From positions 20,410 through 84,409 of the forward strand of contig JARLGX010000037.1 of assembly GCA_031292575.1 (NCBI GenBank): 64,000 nt of DNA. Reading direction: 5' to 3'. Below, in pieces: positions 17,268 through 27,137 of this stretch. Numbering within the stretch: position 1 is the first letter of the stretch; each line of letters starts with the position of its first letter. The notes beneath the pieces were generated by a model that was not told where the DNA came from, did no database searches, and saw only the letters and a list, made by a program, of their open reading frames with translations. This stretch comes from Paludibacter sp. (GTDB lineage Bacteria > Bacteroidota > Bacteroidia > Bacteroidales > Paludibacteraceae). The position numbers and the translations under genes were made by a program.

Positions 17268-19364
17268 ATGGATCTATCGAATCAAGACATAAAGTTTCTG
17301 CCCGGTGTAGGACCGAAAAAGGCGGATTTGCTCAACAAGGAGCTCGGCATACGTAGTGCTGAGGATTTGTTGCGGCATTATCCCTACAAATATGTGGATA
17401 GGAGTCGGTTTTACTATCTGCACGAGATTTCGGAAGACATGCCGTTCATTCAGGTAAAAGGGCAGATTATTCGCTTTGAAAAAGTGGGCGAAGGGCATAC
17501 ACAAAGGCTGACAGCTATTTTTACCGACGGGCGGGAAACCATTGAGCTGGTTTGGTTTAAAGGCGTGAAATATGTAATTGACAAATACAAAACCGGCATT
17601 CAATACGTTGTTTTTGGCAAGCCGTCGGCATTCAACGGACGGTTTAATATCGTTCATCCCGAAATCGAACTTGCTTCGCAACTACCGCCACCCGAGCAAA
17701 TGGGATTACAGCCTTTTTATAACACATCGGAAAAAATGAAGAGCAGCTTTCTGAATTCCAAAACCATTCAGAAAATCATTTTTCCACTTATTCAAAATAT
17801 CAAAATAGGTATTCCCGAAACACTTCCGGCTTATTTGTTGAAAAGGTTTGCGCTCTTCAATCTAACCGAATCATTGGTCAATATCCATTTTCCCAAAAAT
17901 GCTGATGTACTCAACAAAGCACGACAACGGCTGAAATTTGAGGAATTATTTTATATTCAACTGAATATTTTGCAGCAAACCAAGTGGCGCGATCAGCATT
18001 TCAAGGGATTTGTTTTTGGTCAAATCGGGCATTACTTCAATACCTTTTTCAAAGATTTTCTTCCATTTGAACTTACAGGAGCTCAAAAACGCGTTTTGCG
18101 CGAAATCCGCATCGATGTGGCTTCGGGACGACAAATGAACCGCTTGCTGCAAGGTGATGTGGGCAGCGGGAAAACATTGGTAGCATTAATGGCCATGTTA
18201 ATGGCTATTGATAACGGTTTTCAGGCTTGTATCATGGCTCCAACGGAGATTCTGGCAACTCAGCATTTTGCCAGCCTGAATGAATTTTTGGGCAATCTGG
18301 GTGTAAATGTAGCTTTGCTTACCGGCTCTACACGCCCAAAAGCCCGCATTGTTTTGCACGAGCAACTTCGAAGTGGCGAGCTGAATATCCTGATTGGTAC
18401 ACATGCAGTGATTGAAGATACTGTTCAATTCAAAAACCTGGGTTTGGTGGTTATCGACGAGCAGCACCGCTTTGGCGTGGAACAACGTGCCCGACTTTGG
18501 CGAAAAAATATACAACCGCCACATATTCTGGTAATGACCGCCACACCTATTCCACGCACATTGGCGATGACACTTTATGGCGACCTGAGCATTTCGGTGA
18601 TCGACGAGCTTCCTCCGGGACGAAAACCAATTCAGACTTATCATTATTATGAGAATAAGCGACAGGGATTGAACGGGTTTATAGCCAAACAAGTGGAAGC
18701 CGGACGACAGATTTATATTGTTTATCCGCTCATTCAGGAATCGGAAAAAGTAGATTTGCAAAATCTCGAATCGGGCTATGAATACATCCGCGAAACCTTT
18801 CCCAACTACAAAGTGAGCATGGTTCACGGCAAGCTGAAAGCAGCTGAAAAAGAACATCAGATGCAGAAATTTGTGAAAGGAGAAACGCAAATTCTGGTTG
18901 CCACTACAGTAATTGAAGTTGGCGTAAATGTACCAAACGCTTCGGTTATGGTAATTGAAAGCGCACAACGCTTTGGGTTGTCACAGCTCCATCAGTTGCG
19001 CGGACGGGTTGGGCGTGGTGCCGAGCAGTCGTTTTGTATTTTGCTCACCGGCTATAAACTTGGAACTGACACTCGTAAACGCATGGAAATCATGGTACGA
19101 ACAAACGATGGGTTTGAAATTTCGGAAGCTGATTTAAAACTTCGCGGTCCCGGCGATTTGGAAGGAACACAGCAGAGCGGACTACCTTTTGATCTGAAAA
19201 TTGCCAATTTGGCTCTGGATGGCAAGATGCTTGAAATAGCCAGAAATGCAGCAATTGAGATTTTGGATGACGACCCACAACTTGAAAAAACAGAAAACAA
19301 AGTTATGGCTTCGCAATTACGCAAAATGAAAACAAATACCTTAAATTGGGGTTCAATTAGTTAA
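17268..19364 (+). CDS. recG: ATP-dependent DNA helicase RecG
   Basis: A 698-residue branched-DNA helicase that regresses stalled replication forks. It has an N-terminal KFLPGVGPKKADLL helix-hairpin-helix-like start, an OB wedge domain around residues 60-150 (FIQVKGQIIRFEKVGEG), Walker A GDVGSGKT near residue 297, VVIDEQHRFGVEQR (DEQH box) near 394, MTATPIPRTLAMT, and HQLRGRVGRG near 577. Length and motif order are normal. It is the last gene of the ispD operon. Confidence 0.97.
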   Translation: MDLSNQDIKFLPGVGPKKADLLNKELGIRSAEDLLRHYPYKYVDRSRFYYLHEISEDMPFIQVKGQIIRFEKVGEGHTQRLTAIFTDGRETIELVWFKGVKYVIDKYKTGIQYVVFGKPSAFNGRFNIVHPEIELASQLPPPEQMGLQPFYNTSEKMKSSFLNSKTIQKIIFPLIQNIKIGIPETLPAYLLKRFALFNLTESLVNIHFPKNADVLNKARQRLKFEELFYIQLNILQQTKWRDQHFKGFVFGQIGHYFNTFFKDFLPFELTGAQKRVLREIRIDVASGRQMNRLLQGDVGSGKTLVALMAMLMAIDNGFQACIMAPTEILATQHFASLNEFLGNLGVNVALLTGSTRPKARIVLHEQLRSGELNILIGTHAVIEDTVQFKNLGLVVIDEQHRFGVEQRARLWRKNIQPPHILVMTATPIPRTLAMTLYGDLSISVIDELPPGRKPIQTYHYYENKRQGLNGFIAKQVEAGRQIYIVYPLIQESEKVDLQNLESGYEYIRETFPNYKVSMVHGKLKAAEKEHQMQKFVKGETQILVATTVIEVGVNVPNASVMVIESAQRFGLSQLHQLRGRVGRGAEQSFCILLTGYKLGTDTRKRMEIMVRTNDGFEISEADLKLRGPGDLEGTQQSGLPFDLKIANLALDGKMLEIARNAAIEILDDDPQLEKTENKVMASQLRKMKTNTLNWGSIS

Positions 19365-19379
19365 GAAAATAGAATTTCT

Positions 19380-19410
19380 TTTGATTACAAGCGTCATTTC
19401 TTTATTTTTG
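19380..19410 (+). promoter_or_regulatory. Bacteroidetes-type promoter for ndk
   Basis: TTTG (19380-19383), 19 bases, then TATTTTTG (19403-19410): an exact fit to TTTG-N19-TAnnTTTG, 42 bases before the ndk ATG. Confidence 0.7.
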
Positions 19411-19452
19411 GACAACTTTAAATCAGTTACTCATACTAATAATTATAATTAA

Positions 19453-19917
19453 ATGGAAAAAACACTTGTAATAATCAAACCCGGAGCAATTCAACGGGGA
19501 TTAATTGGTGAAGTAGTTAGACGTTTTGAACAAAAAGGATTACAAATTTGTGGCCTGAAAATGATTCAACTAACCGACGAAATTTTGATTGAACATTATG
19601 CACATATTGCTGACAAACCCTTTTTCCCACGCGTAAAAGCAGCCATGCAAGCCTGTCCGGTAATTGTTTGTTGCCTTAAAGGAATGGATGCTGTGCACGT
19701 TGTACATATTTTGGCCGGAGCCACTAATGGCCGCGAAGCTGCTATGGGAACCATGCGTGGTGATTACAGCATGAGTGTTCAATGGAATATTATACATACC
19801 TCCGACTCCATAAAAACTGCTGACGATGAATTGGCTCGCTTTTTTAAACCCGAAGAAATCTTTGAATACAAACAATCTTATCTTGAATTTATCTATTCGG
19901 AAGATGAAATTGTATAG
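19453..19917 (+). CDS. ndk: nucleoside diphosphate kinase
   Basis: A 154-residue enzyme that equilibrates nucleoside di- and triphosphates through a phosphohistidine. It shows TLVIIKPGAIQRGLIGEV at the start, GATNGREAAMGTMRGDY in the middle and NIIHTSDS with the active-site His. The usual NIIHGSDS has Gly replaced by Thr here, a small difference seen in some Bacteroidetes sequences. It has its own promoter and is followed 44 bases later by an M23 endopeptidase gene. Confidence 0.96.
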   Translation: MEKTLVIIKPGAIQRGLIGEVVRRFEQKGLQICGLKMIQLTDEILIEHYAHIADKPFFPRVKAAMQACPVIVCCLKGMDAVHVVHILAGATNGREAAMGTMRGDYSMSVQWNIIHTSDSIKTADDELARFFKPEEIFEYKQSYLEFIYSEDEIV

Positions 19918-19961
19918 CCAATAAATACTCAAATTACAAACATTAGTCAAGAAAATAATTC

Positions 19962-20825
19962 ATGTTCATTTTCTCAAAAAGAAACTTTTTAATCTTAACC
20001 TTCTTCATCTCTATTTGGGGTGCAAATGCACAACAGACAAATTTTTCCCTTATTCCTAAAAAAGATACTGTCAATGTCTATCGCGAAATGCTGAACGATG
20101 AGTCGGATGATTTGATGGAAAATCATCCTGCAGATGACATATACAATGATATGTGGACCAGTGACCATGTGAATCCCTACAAAATTCCCATCGACAGCAT
20201 GCCCGACTCAGTAAAGATTGACTGTTCGCATTTTTATGTTCCTGTACATGGTGTTGTAACTTCCTTATTTGGTCCCCGTCGCTACAGGTTTCATTATGGA
20301 ATTGACTTGCGGCTGAAAGTTGGAGATTCTGTTCGTAGTGCTTTTTCGGGGAAAGTCAGGCTTATTAATTACGAAGCCCGTGGATATGGAAATTATATTG
20401 TAATTCGTCACGACAACGGACTTGAAACTGTTTATGGACATCTTTCTGCTGTTCTAGTTACCCTGAATCAGGATGTAAAAGGAGGTCAACTAATTGCTTA
20501 TGGGGGCAATACAGGTCACTCCACAGGACCACATTTGCATTTCGAAACCCGCTATATTGGCAATGCTATAAATCCAGCACATATCATAGACTTCAACACG
20601 GGACACGTTATTGCGAAAACTTATTTGCTTACAAAAAAAAATGCGTTCTATTACCAACATGAAGTTAAGATATTACAAGCTGCAAAATATTATAAAGTTC
20701 GGAAACACGATACATTGGGACGAATTGCCATCAGAAATGGAACAAGCGTAAAAACATTGTGCCGCCTGAACAGAATTAAAGCTAAGACCCGCTTAAAACC
20801 GGGACAGCGCATCCGTGTGAGATAA
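19962..20825 (+). CDS. M23 peptidase with C-terminal LysM domain
   Basis: A 287-residue exported protein (signal FLILTFFISIWGANA). The lysostaphin-type zinc peptidase domain spans about residues 85-200: RFHYGIDLRL gives the HxxxD zinc ligands, VYGHLS and HLHFETR the remaining ligands. A LysM peptidoglycan-binding module ends the protein (YKVRKHDTLGRIAIRNGTSV, then LKPGQRIRVR). Such proteins cut peptide cross-links in the wall or activate amidases during growth and division. All zinc ligands are present, so it is likely active rather than a degenerate activator. Confidence 0.9.
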   Translation: MFIFSKRNFLILTFFISIWGANAQQTNFSLIPKKDTVNVYREMLNDESDDLMENHPADDIYNDMWTSDHVNPYKIPIDSMPDSVKIDCSHFYVPVHGVVTSLFGPRRYRFHYGIDLRLKVGDSVRSAFSGKVRLINYEARGYGNYIVIRHDNGLETVYGHLSAVLVTLNQDVKGGQLIAYGGNTGHSTGPHLHFETRYIGNAINPAHIIDFNTGHVIAKTYLLTKKNAFYYQHEVKILQAAKYYKVRKHDTLGRIAIRNGTSVKTLCRLNRIKAKTRLKPGQRIRVR

Positions 20826-20867
20826 ACACCCTGCACAATAAATCTTATTTATTTTAATCTTTTTCAT

Positions 20868-21701
20868 ATGATTTCAATAACTACGGCTATTTATAATCAA
20901 TTGGATATGAATAAGCTTTTTTGGAGCTATTTAAAAAAATATACCGACTCAAACTTTGAATTAATAATCATTGATAATCATTCAACTGATGGGAGTCGCG
21001 AATTTTTTGAATCACTATCCAACGAAAACGTAATTATAATTTCAAATAATGAAAATTATTCGTACCCACATTGTCAAAATCAGGGAATTAGAATTGCAAA
21101 ATATGAATATTTGGTTTTTCTGAACAATGATCTTTTAGTTTCACCACATTGGGATAGCAGAATGCTTCAGGTTTTAGGGAAAGACAACCAGGATGTGGTA
21201 AGCTTTGGAACCAACGACAGGTTAGTAAATAGAACAACTTCTAAAAAAATTCAGAAACGCTGGAAACGCATTAAATATCCGATAATTACAATATTTGGAC
21301 AACGAACTTTTAGTTTGAAATTGATGACATTTTTGTGTTATGGTAATTGGGAAAAGTTCACAGATAGAATTTTTTCAACTTACGGGCTAACTTTAACCGA
21401 AGGTTTTTCTGGTTCGGCAATAGCAATGAACAGAGCAGCGATAGAAAAAATTGGCGAATGGGATATAACGCAACAAGGAGCTGATTTTGATATTTTCTAC
21501 CGAACTTGCAACCGGAGCGAAACCAATGGAGATATAAAGCCTTTGGCTGTCATAAACGGGGTTTTCATGCATCATTTCAGACGATTAACTCTCTACAATA
21601 AATATCCACCGTTTGCAGACGCAGCTAATTTACGTTCAATTCAAGAAAAATGGGGGAACGAAAAACTTTCTAGATGGTTGAAAATAGTGAATTTCGAGTA
21701 A
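20868..21701 (+). CDS. family 2 glycosyltransferase
   Basis: A 277-residue GT-A enzyme beginning MISITTAIYNQLDMNKL. IIIDNHSTDGSREFF is the nucleotide-sugar-binding segment and YLVFLNNDLLVSPHWD contains the family DxD-like acidic motif. TEGFSGSAIAMNRAAIEKIG and a later QGADFDIFYRT region complete a rhamnosyl- or galactosyltransferase-like fold. It is AT-rich like the 8.8-14.1 kb transferases and stands alone, ending at a strong hairpin shared with ahcY. It probably decorates lipopolysaccharide or capsule. Confidence 0.82.
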   Translation: MISITTAIYNQLDMNKLFWSYLKKYTDSNFELIIIDNHSTDGSREFFESLSNENVIIISNNENYSYPHCQNQGIRIAKYEYLVFLNNDLLVSPHWDSRMLQVLGKDNQDVVSFGTNDRLVNRTTSKKIQKRWKRIKYPIITIFGQRTFSLKLMTFLCYGNWEKFTDRIFSTYGLTLTEGFSGSAIAMNRAAIEKIGEWDITQQGADFDIFYRTCNRSETNGDIKPLAVINGVFMHHFRRLTLYNKYPPFADAANLRSIQEKWGNEKLSRWLKIVNFE

Positions 21702-21720
21702 CAGTTACCAGAATTTAATT

Positions 21721-21766
21721 ACACAACAAAGCCACTTTCAACTCAATGAAAGTGGCTTTGTTGTGT
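21721..21766. terminator. bidirectional hairpin terminator
   Basis: Perfect 19-base arms (21721-21739 and 21748-21766) around an 8-base loop, between the convergent glycosyltransferase and ahcY genes. Confidence 0.8.
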
Positions 21767-21783
21767 AAGAATTATCAAAAAAA

Positions 21784-23205
21784 TTAATACCTGTAATGCT
21801 CAGGTTTGTATGGTCCACTTGCTTCTACACTTATGTATGCAGCTTGTTCGGGAGTAAGAACCGTTAGTTTTACACCTAATTGTTCCAAGTGCAAACGTGC
21901 AACTTCTTCGTCCAAGTGCTTTGGCAAACGATACACATCGACAGGATAATCTTTGGTAAATAATTCAATTTGTGCCAACGTTTGGTTGGTAAACGAATTA
22001 CTCATTACAAAGGAAGGATGACCTGTGGCACAACCTAAATTCACCAAACGTCCATCAGCTAAAAGTAAGATGCTGTGTCCATCAGGGAAAATATATTTGT
22101 CAACCTGAGGTTTAATATTTACCAATTCCACGCCCTGATATTTCTTGAGTTTTTCAACTTGAATTTCATTATCGAAATGACCAATATTACAAACAATGGC
22201 ACCATCTTTCATTTTTTCCATGTGCTCAATACGGATTATATCTTTGTTTCCGGTGGTAGTAACATATATATTTCCTTCAGCCAAAGCATCTTCCACGGTT
22301 GTAACTTTGAAACCTTCCATCGAAGCTTGCAATGCGCATATCGGGTCAATTTCTGTAACTATTACACGAGCCCCGTAAGCCAACATTGATTTGGCACAAC
22401 CTTTTCCTACATCGCCATAACCGCAAACTACAACTACTTTTCCGGCAAGCATAATGTCGGTAGCACGTTTAATTCCGTCGGCCAACGATTCGCGACAACC
22501 GTACAAATTATCAAATTTCGACTTTGTAACCGAATCATTTACATTAAAAGCTGGAAACAATAACGAACCTTCTTCCAACATTTGATACAAACGATGAACG
22601 CCGGTTGTGGTTTCTTCCGACACTCCACGAATTTCCGGAATCATGCGTGACCAAATACCATTTTCTTCTTTCAAAACATCTTTCAATATGGCGTATAATA
22701 AACGTTCATCATCACCATCAGCTTGTTTGTCAAGAACTTTGGCATCTTTTTCGGCAGCTCCGCCTATATGAATCATCATGGTTGCATCGCCACCGTCATC
22801 AACAATTACATTTGGTCCTTTATGACCGTCGAAAGTCAACGCCTGAAGCGTACACCACCAATATTCCTCCAAAGTTTCACCTTTCCATGCAAAAACAGGA
22901 ACACCCGAAGCAGCAATAGCGGCAGCAGCATGATCTTGAGTAGAATAGATATTACAACTGCACCAACGAACTTCGGCTCCAAGTTCGACCAACGTTTCAA
23001 TTAATACTGCTGTTTGAATGGTCATGTGAAGTGAACCTGTAATCCGGGCACCCCTGAGAGGCTTTTTTGTGCCATGTTTAGCACGTAATGACATTAAACC
23101 AGGCATTTCCTTTTCGGCTAATTCAATCTCTTTGCGGCCAAAATCGGCAAGCTTCATGTCTGCCACTTTATAAGGCAAACTACTGAATAATTTAGTTGTG
23201 TCCAT
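21784..23205 (-). CDS. ahcY: adenosylhomocysteinase
   Basis: A 473-residue NAD-dependent enzyme that splits S-adenosylhomocysteine to adenosine and homocysteine, relieving product inhibition of methyltransferases. It contains [15 protein letters not shown] N-terminal contacts ([16 protein letters not shown]), [15 protein letters not shown], the NAD-binding [17 protein letters not shown] near residue 260, and the C-terminal PYKPEHYRY with the conserved final tyrosine. Length is typical of the bacterial long form. A -7 element lies 42 bases upstream, divergent from the TatD-like gene. No riboswitch-like structure fits in the short leader. Confidence 0.97.
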   Translation of the reverse strand: MDTTKLFSSLPYKVADMKLADFGRKEIELAEKEMPGLMSLRAKHGTKKPLRGARITGSLHMTIQTAVLIETLVELGAEVRWCSCNIYSTQDHAAAAIAASGVPVFAWKGETLEEYWWCTLQALTFDGHKGPNVIVDDGGDATMMIHIGGAAEKDAKVLDKQADGDDERLLYAILKDVLKEENGIWSRMIPEIRGVSEETTTGVHRLYQMLEEGSLLFPAFNVNDSVTKSKFDNLYGCRESLADGIKRATDIMLAGKVVVVCGYGDVGKGCAKSMLAYGARVIVTEIDPICALQASMEGFKVTTVEDALAEGNIYVTTTGNKDIIRIEHMEKMKDGAIVCNIGHFDNEIQVEKLKKYQGVELVNIKPQVDKYIFPDGHSILLLADGRLVNLGCATGHPSFVMSNSFTNQTLAQIELFTKDYPVDVYRLPKHLDEEVARLHLEQLGVKLTVLTPEQAAYISVEASGPYKPEHYRY

Positions 23206-23246
23206 TATTTTTTATGTGTTAGTTTTTTATTTTCAAAATCGGAATG

Positions 23247-23254
23247 CAAAGGTA
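23247..23254 (-). promoter_or_regulatory. -7 element for ahcY
   Basis: TACCTTTG on the minus strand, 42 bases before the ahcY start, back to back with the TatD-like gene's promoter. Confidence 0.5.
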
Positions 23255-23275
23255 CTAATTTTCAGCGGAAATATT

Positions 23276-23283
23276 TATCTTTG
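23276..23283 (+). promoter_or_regulatory. -7 element for the TatD-like gene
   Basis: TATCTTTG, 28 bases before the ATG at 23311, divergent from and about 20 bases away from the ahcY -7 element. Confidence 0.5.
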
Positions 23284-23310
23284 TAAATAATAGATATTTA
23301 TTTTTGTAAT

Positions 23311-23952
23311 ATGTTCGTTGACATTCACACACATAAATCTTCTAATTCTGTATATCCCGCAATCCGGAATCTGACTTTTGTCGAAGCCGAAAATCTTTTT
23401 TTGTCTAATGAAAAAGGACTTTTTTCGGCAGGCTTTCATCCATGGCACGCCGATGAATTTTCAGCAAATTCATTCTCAAATTTAGAAAAATGGGTAAATG
23501 ACAATAGATTTGTAGCTATTGGTGAATGTGGGCTTGATAAAAACAGTCAGGTATCACTTGAAAAGCAAATCCTGGTTTTTGAAAAACAAATTTCACTTTC
23601 CGAGGAAGTACAAAAGCCATTAATAATACATTGCGTTGGATGTTTCAATGAACTTTTGAAATTGAAAAAGGAACATAATCCACATCAGCGTTGGATTATT
23701 CATGGCTTTCGTGGAAAACCTGAACTGGCCAATCAAATACTTAATTCCGGTTGTTCACTTTCGTTCGGAGAACATTTCAATACCGAAAGCGTATTCATTA
23801 CTCCATTGGATAAATTATTTATTGAAACAGATGAAAGTTCTATGCCAATAAATGAAATCTTCAACCTAATTTCAAAAATCAAAGGTTGTAATACTGAAGC
23901 ATTATATGCCGGTGAAACCTTAATAAAGTCCTTTTCAATTGTTTCAAAATGA
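23311..23952 (+). CDS. TatD-family metal-dependent hydrolase
   Basis: A 213-residue TIM-barrel hydrolase. Metal-binding signatures are MFVDIHTH at the N-terminus, AGFHPWHAD, AIGECGLDK, LIIHCVG, WIIHGFRGKPELA and LFIETDESS. TatD proteins act as metal-dependent DNases or exonucleases in repair and clearance. At 213 residues this is shorter than the usual 255-265, a short form common in Bacteroidetes that lacks one of the peripheral helices. It is divergent from ahcY. The DNA substrate is inferred from the family. Confidence 0.85.
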   Translation: MFVDIHTHKSSNSVYPAIRNLTFVEAENLFLSNEKGLFSAGFHPWHADEFSANSFSNLEKWVNDNRFVAIGECGLDKNSQVSLEKQILVFEKQISLSEEVQKPLIIHCVGCFNELLKLKKEHNPHQRWIIHGFRGKPELANQILNSGCSLSFGEHFNTESVFITPLDKLFIETDESSMPINEIFNLISKIKGCNTEALYAGETLIKSFSIVSK

Positions 23953-24024
23953 ATTTGATAGTTAAAAGTATAATCCTTTCTATTTATAAATTTTAAAGCA
24001 AGTATGCTCCCTATGTTTTTTTTG

Positions 24025-24032
24025 TATCTTTG
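24025..24032 (+). promoter_or_regulatory. -7 element for ctpA
   Basis: TATCTTTG 26 bases before the chosen ctpA ATG and inside an upstream in-frame extension, arguing that the extension is not translated. Confidence 0.5.
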
Positions 24033-24057
24033 TCATCCGTTTAAAATTAACATAGAC

Positions 24058-25644
24058 ATGAAAAAAATAATTTTTTCTCTCCTTCTTTTCATAATTACAA
24101 CTCCTGCTATTTTTGCTCAAGGGTTCTCTTCATTCCAACAACGTAAACTGACGAATGCACTTACTGCTATTTCAGAATTATATGTTGACAGTATAAATGA
24201 CAAAAAAATTGTTGAAAGCACTCTCGAAAACATTCTAAAAGAATTAGATCCTCATTCAGTATATATACCAAAAGAAGAAATTGAACGCGTCAATGAACCG
24301 CTCGAAGGCAGCTTTGAGGGCGTTGGTATTCAGTTTCAATTGATGGAAGATACACTTTTAGTAGTTCAAACCGTATCAGGCTGTCCTGCCGAAAAGGTAG
24401 GCGTTTTGCCGGGCGATCGCATTATTTACATCAATAATGAATTAATTGCAGGTGTAAAAATGCAGAATTCTGATATTTTTAAGCGGCTAAGAGGTCCGAA
24501 AGGCACCGAAGTTACAGTAAAAATTAAGCGTGTAGGCAAAAAAGGGCTGCTCGAATTTAAAATTATCCGTGATAAAATTCCGCTTTACAGTGTAGATGCA
24601 ACTTACATGATTGGAAAAGATATTGGATATATTAAAATAAGTAATTTTGGAGCCAATACGGTTCAGGAATTTGAGAAAGCATTAACTATTTTGCAAAAAA
24701 AAGGAATGAAAAAGCTAATTCTTAGCTTGCAAGGTAATGGCGGCGGTTATCTGAATGCTGCCACCGGTATGGCTGATGAATTTCTTCCAGCTAATAAATT
24801 AATTGTTTATACACAAGGACTTAATCAACCAAAATCGATTGAAGAGTCAACTGCAAAAGGTGATTTTGAAACAGGAAAACTAATTGTACTGGTTGATGAA
24901 TATTCAGCTTCAGCCAGCGAAATTCTTTCGGGAGCTTTACAAGATTGGGATCGGGCTATTATCGTTGGGCGACGTACATTTGGAAAAGGATTGGTTCAAC
25001 GCCAGTTTCCGTTGATTGATGGTTCTATGTTGCGACTGACGGTTGCCCGGTATTACACTCCTACAGGACGTTGTATTCAAAAATCCTACAAAGGCGGTTA
25101 CGACAAATATGAAATGGATATTGTAAATCGTTTCAAAAAAGGAGAACTTTTACATGCCGATAGTATTCATTTTCCAGACTCGCTACGGTATCAAACACTT
25201 AATCTGAAACGTACAGTTTATGGTGGTGGTGGTATTATGCCCGATATCTTTGTCCCTTTAGATACAACACGCTTTACTGATTTTCACCGAAAAATTGTTG
25301 CAAGCGGCATTGTGAATAAAGTTTGCGTTCAATATATCGATAAAAATCGAGCAGAATTGAAAAAGAGATACCCGTCGTTCGAGAAATTCAAGAAGGAATA
25401 TGAAGTGGATGATGAATTTTTAAATCAATTGCTGACTGCCGCAAAAAATGAAAAAATAAAAGTAGACTCAGCTCAATATGCAATTTCAAAGCCGCTTATT
25501 AAGCTTCAATTGAAAGCTTTAGTGGCTCGCGATTTATGGGACATGAATGAGTATTACCAGATAATGGATGTAGATAATGAATCTTTACAAAAGGCGATTG
25601 AGATTTTTGAGACACCTGGAGCTTACGAGAAGATATTAAAATAA
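24058..25644 (+). CDS. ctpA: carboxy-terminal processing protease (S41A)
   Basis: A 528-residue periplasmic protease. The signal peptide is MKKIIFSLLLFIITTPAIFA. A PDZ domain covers about residues 80-165 (LEGSFEGVGIQFQL, GCPAEKVGVLPGDRIIYINN). The catalytic dyad is Ser285 in YSASASEI and Lys310 in FGKG, the 25-residue spacing being the same as in Prc and plant CtpA. A C-terminal extension of about 180 residues follows. The ATG at 24058 is chosen over 24004 because it starts the signal peptide and follows the -7 element. Substrates are likely envelope proteins. Confidence 0.93.
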   Translation: MKKIIFSLLLFIITTPAIFAQGFSSFQQRKLTNALTAISELYVDSINDKKIVESTLENILKELDPHSVYIPKEEIERVNEPLEGSFEGVGIQFQLMEDTLLVVQTVSGCPAEKVGVLPGDRIIYINNELIAGVKMQNSDIFKRLRGPKGTEVTVKIKRVGKKGLLEFKIIRDKIPLYSVDATYMIGKDIGYIKISNFGANTVQEFEKALTILQKKGMKKLILSLQGNGGGYLNAATGMADEFLPANKLIVYTQGLNQPKSIEESTAKGDFETGKLIVLVDEYSASASEILSGALQDWDRAIIVGRRTFGKGLVQRQFPLIDGSMLRLTVARYYTPTGRCIQKSYKGGYDKYEMDIVNRFKKGELLHADSIHFPDSLRYQTLNLKRTVYGGGGIMPDIFVPLDTTRFTDFHRKIVASGIVNKVCVQYIDKNRAELKKRYPSFEKFKKEYEVDDEFLNQLLTAAKNEKIKVDSAQYAISKPLIKLQLKALVARDLWDMNEYYQIMDVDNESLQKAIEIFETPGAYEKILK

Positions 25645-25665
25645 TAGAAGTAATTACGATGCGGT

Positions 25666-25700
25666 CAACTTTTCCTGAGTTTTAAACTTTGGAAAAGTTG
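25666..25700 (+). terminator. hairpin between ctpA and pnuC
   Basis: Ten-base perfect arms (25666-25675 and 25691-25700) with a 15-base loop, followed by a weak U-tract (TCTGTTTT). It lies 22 bases after the ctpA stop and 20 before pnuC, so it may end ctpA transcripts or act in the pnuC leader. Confidence 0.45.
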
Positions 25701-25719
25701 TCTGTTTTAAACCCAACCC

Positions 25720-26322
25720 ATGAGTACAATTTTTTCGTACACAATAACTCACTGGATAGAAATTGTTGGAGCTATTCTTAGCCTGATTTATTTAGATTTA
25801 TCCATCAAAGAAAAAGTAAGTTTATGGTTTTTTGGTATTATATCATCGGTATTTTATATCGTAATATTTTTCCAAACGAAGTTTTACGCGGACATGAGTT
25901 TGCAGTTTTATTACGTTATTATAAGCATTTATGGCTGGATAAACTGGAAACGAGGAGAGCAGGAAAAAGGGAAGGAGTTACCCACAACCCGCATGTCGAA
26001 AAAATTATTTGTGAGCCTCATTATTGCCACCGTTTTAATTTACTTCATTTATTATCTGATATTGAGTAAATTTACCGATTCCACTATTCCCAAGGCAGAT
26101 TCGTTGGTTGGTGCGCTAAGCATTGTTGGTACATGGATGTTAGCCCGTAAATTAATCGAAAACTGGTTGGTTTGGATTGTAGCAGATGCACTTTGTATCG
26201 GACTTTACCTTTACAAAGGACTTTTCCCCACGGCTATTCTCTTCGTGATTTACACTATAATGGCTGTAGTTGGATATTTTCAATGGAAGAAAACTATGGA
26301 AAAGCATACACAACAGAAATAG
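25720..26322 (+). CDS. pnuC: PnuC-type nicotinamide riboside/mononucleotide transporter
   Basis: A 200-residue inner-membrane protein with about seven spans, using the SWEET-like facilitator fold. Diagnostic tryptophan-rich motifs are IYGWINWKRG and ENWLVWIVADALCIGLYLYK, followed by the end IMAVVGYFQWKK. PnuC moves nicotinamide riboside (or a related vitamin) into the cell, where phosphorylation traps it. A NadR-like kinase gene lies 0.8 kb downstream on the same strand, which fits a nicotinamide riboside salvage role better than thiamine or riboflavin uptake. Confidence 0.9.
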   Translation: MSTIFSYTITHWIEIVGAILSLIYLDLSIKEKVSLWFFGIISSVFYIVIFFQTKFYADMSLQFYYVIISIYGWINWKRGEQEKGKELPTTRMSKKLFVSLIIATVLIYFIYYLILSKFTDSTIPKADSLVGALSIVGTWMLARKLIENWLVWIVADALCIGLYLYKGLFPTAILFVIYTIMAVVGYFQWKKTMEKHTQQK

Positions 26323-26344
26323 AAGAACTATCTCACTTTCTATT

Positions 26345-26989
26345 TTATTGTTTTGTAGGTAGAAGTTCTAATTGACTGATTAACTTTTTATTTCCTTCTT
26401 TTTTCCAAAACCAATTGTTGATTTTATAGGTTATAAAAGCACTTCCTGCACCAATAATAGCCCCGCCTAAAACATCTGTAGGATAATGCATACCCAAGTT
26501 CATACGCGAATATCCCACCGAGCAAGCCCACAAATAGCTCGGAGCAATAACATACCATTTAGGAAATTTCAAACTTAAAGCAGTGGCGGTGGTAAAAGCT
26601 AACGAAGTATGCCCCGATGGGAAAGAAAGCGAGGTTTCAGCTTCATAGGGGTTTATATCATTGGGATAAGTTACATAAGGTCTTGGCCTTCTTACTATAT
26701 CTTTTAAACCCAATGTAAGAACGCCATCGACACCAATACTAACACCAACATATAATGCACTTTTCAATAAATCATCATCTTTATTAATCAACGCCACAGC
26801 ACCCATTATTATGGGTACTCCAATGGCTACACCGGTAGTGGTGTTCGAAATAAATTTAGAAGCCCCAATAGTTCCTGTGTTTCTGTTTATACTTCTTAGC
26901 AGGTCAATATCTGCATTTTGAGCTGATACTTGCGTACTAAAAACAGAAAAAACACTCCAAAGCAGAATAATTGTCGTAAATTTGCGCAT
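26345..26989 (-). CDS. PAP2-family phosphatase, exported
   Basis: A 214-residue protein with signal peptide (MRKFTTIILLWSVFSVFSTQVSA) and the complete three-part PAP2 signature: KDIVRRPRPYV, FPSGHTSLAFTTA and SRMNLGMHYPTDVLGGA, holding the catalytic His pair and phosphate-binding Arg. Such enzymes dephosphorylate undecaprenyl pyrophosphate, lipid A or phosphatidate at the outer face of the inner membrane. It is transcribed towards pnuC, with 22 bases between the stops, and its promoter faces the NadR-like gene. Substrate not determinable. Confidence 0.88.
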   Translation of the reverse strand: MRKFTTIILLWSVFSVFSTQVSAQNADIDLLRSINRNTGTIGASKFISNTTTGVAIGVPIIMGAVALINKDDDLLKSALYVGVSIGVDGVLTLGLKDIVRRPRPYVTYPNDINPYEAETSLSFPSGHTSLAFTTATALSLKFPKWYVIAPSYLWACSVGYSRMNLGMHYPTDVLGGAIIGAGSAFITYKINNWFWKKEGNKKLISQLELLPTKQ

Positions 26990-27000
26990 ATTTTTTTTTG

Positions 27001-27008
27001 CAAAGATA
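27001..27008 (-). promoter_or_regulatory. -7 element for the PAP2 phosphatase
   Basis: TATCTTTG on the minus strand, 12 bases before the start codon, implying a very short leader. Confidence 0.45.
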
Positions 27009-27137
27009 AAAAGAATTAGTTGAATCGTTTAATTATAGAATCGTATAATTAGGTTTTAATGGATAGTCTTTCGTTTAAATTAAGACTTTCAAAAAAAAAC
27101 ATTTTGTTTATTCGGTTGCTGACCACTTGTTTCCTTA

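Noticed and set aside
18198..18968. 256-codon minus-strand frame inside recG
   Set aside because: Its length comes from the antisense of a conserved helicase core; composition (many Phe, Cys, His) is not protein-like.
23206..23310. SAM- or SAH-responsive riboswitch before ahcY
   Set aside because: The divergent region is about 105 bases and holds two -7 elements; there is no room or visible pairing for a known riboswitch.
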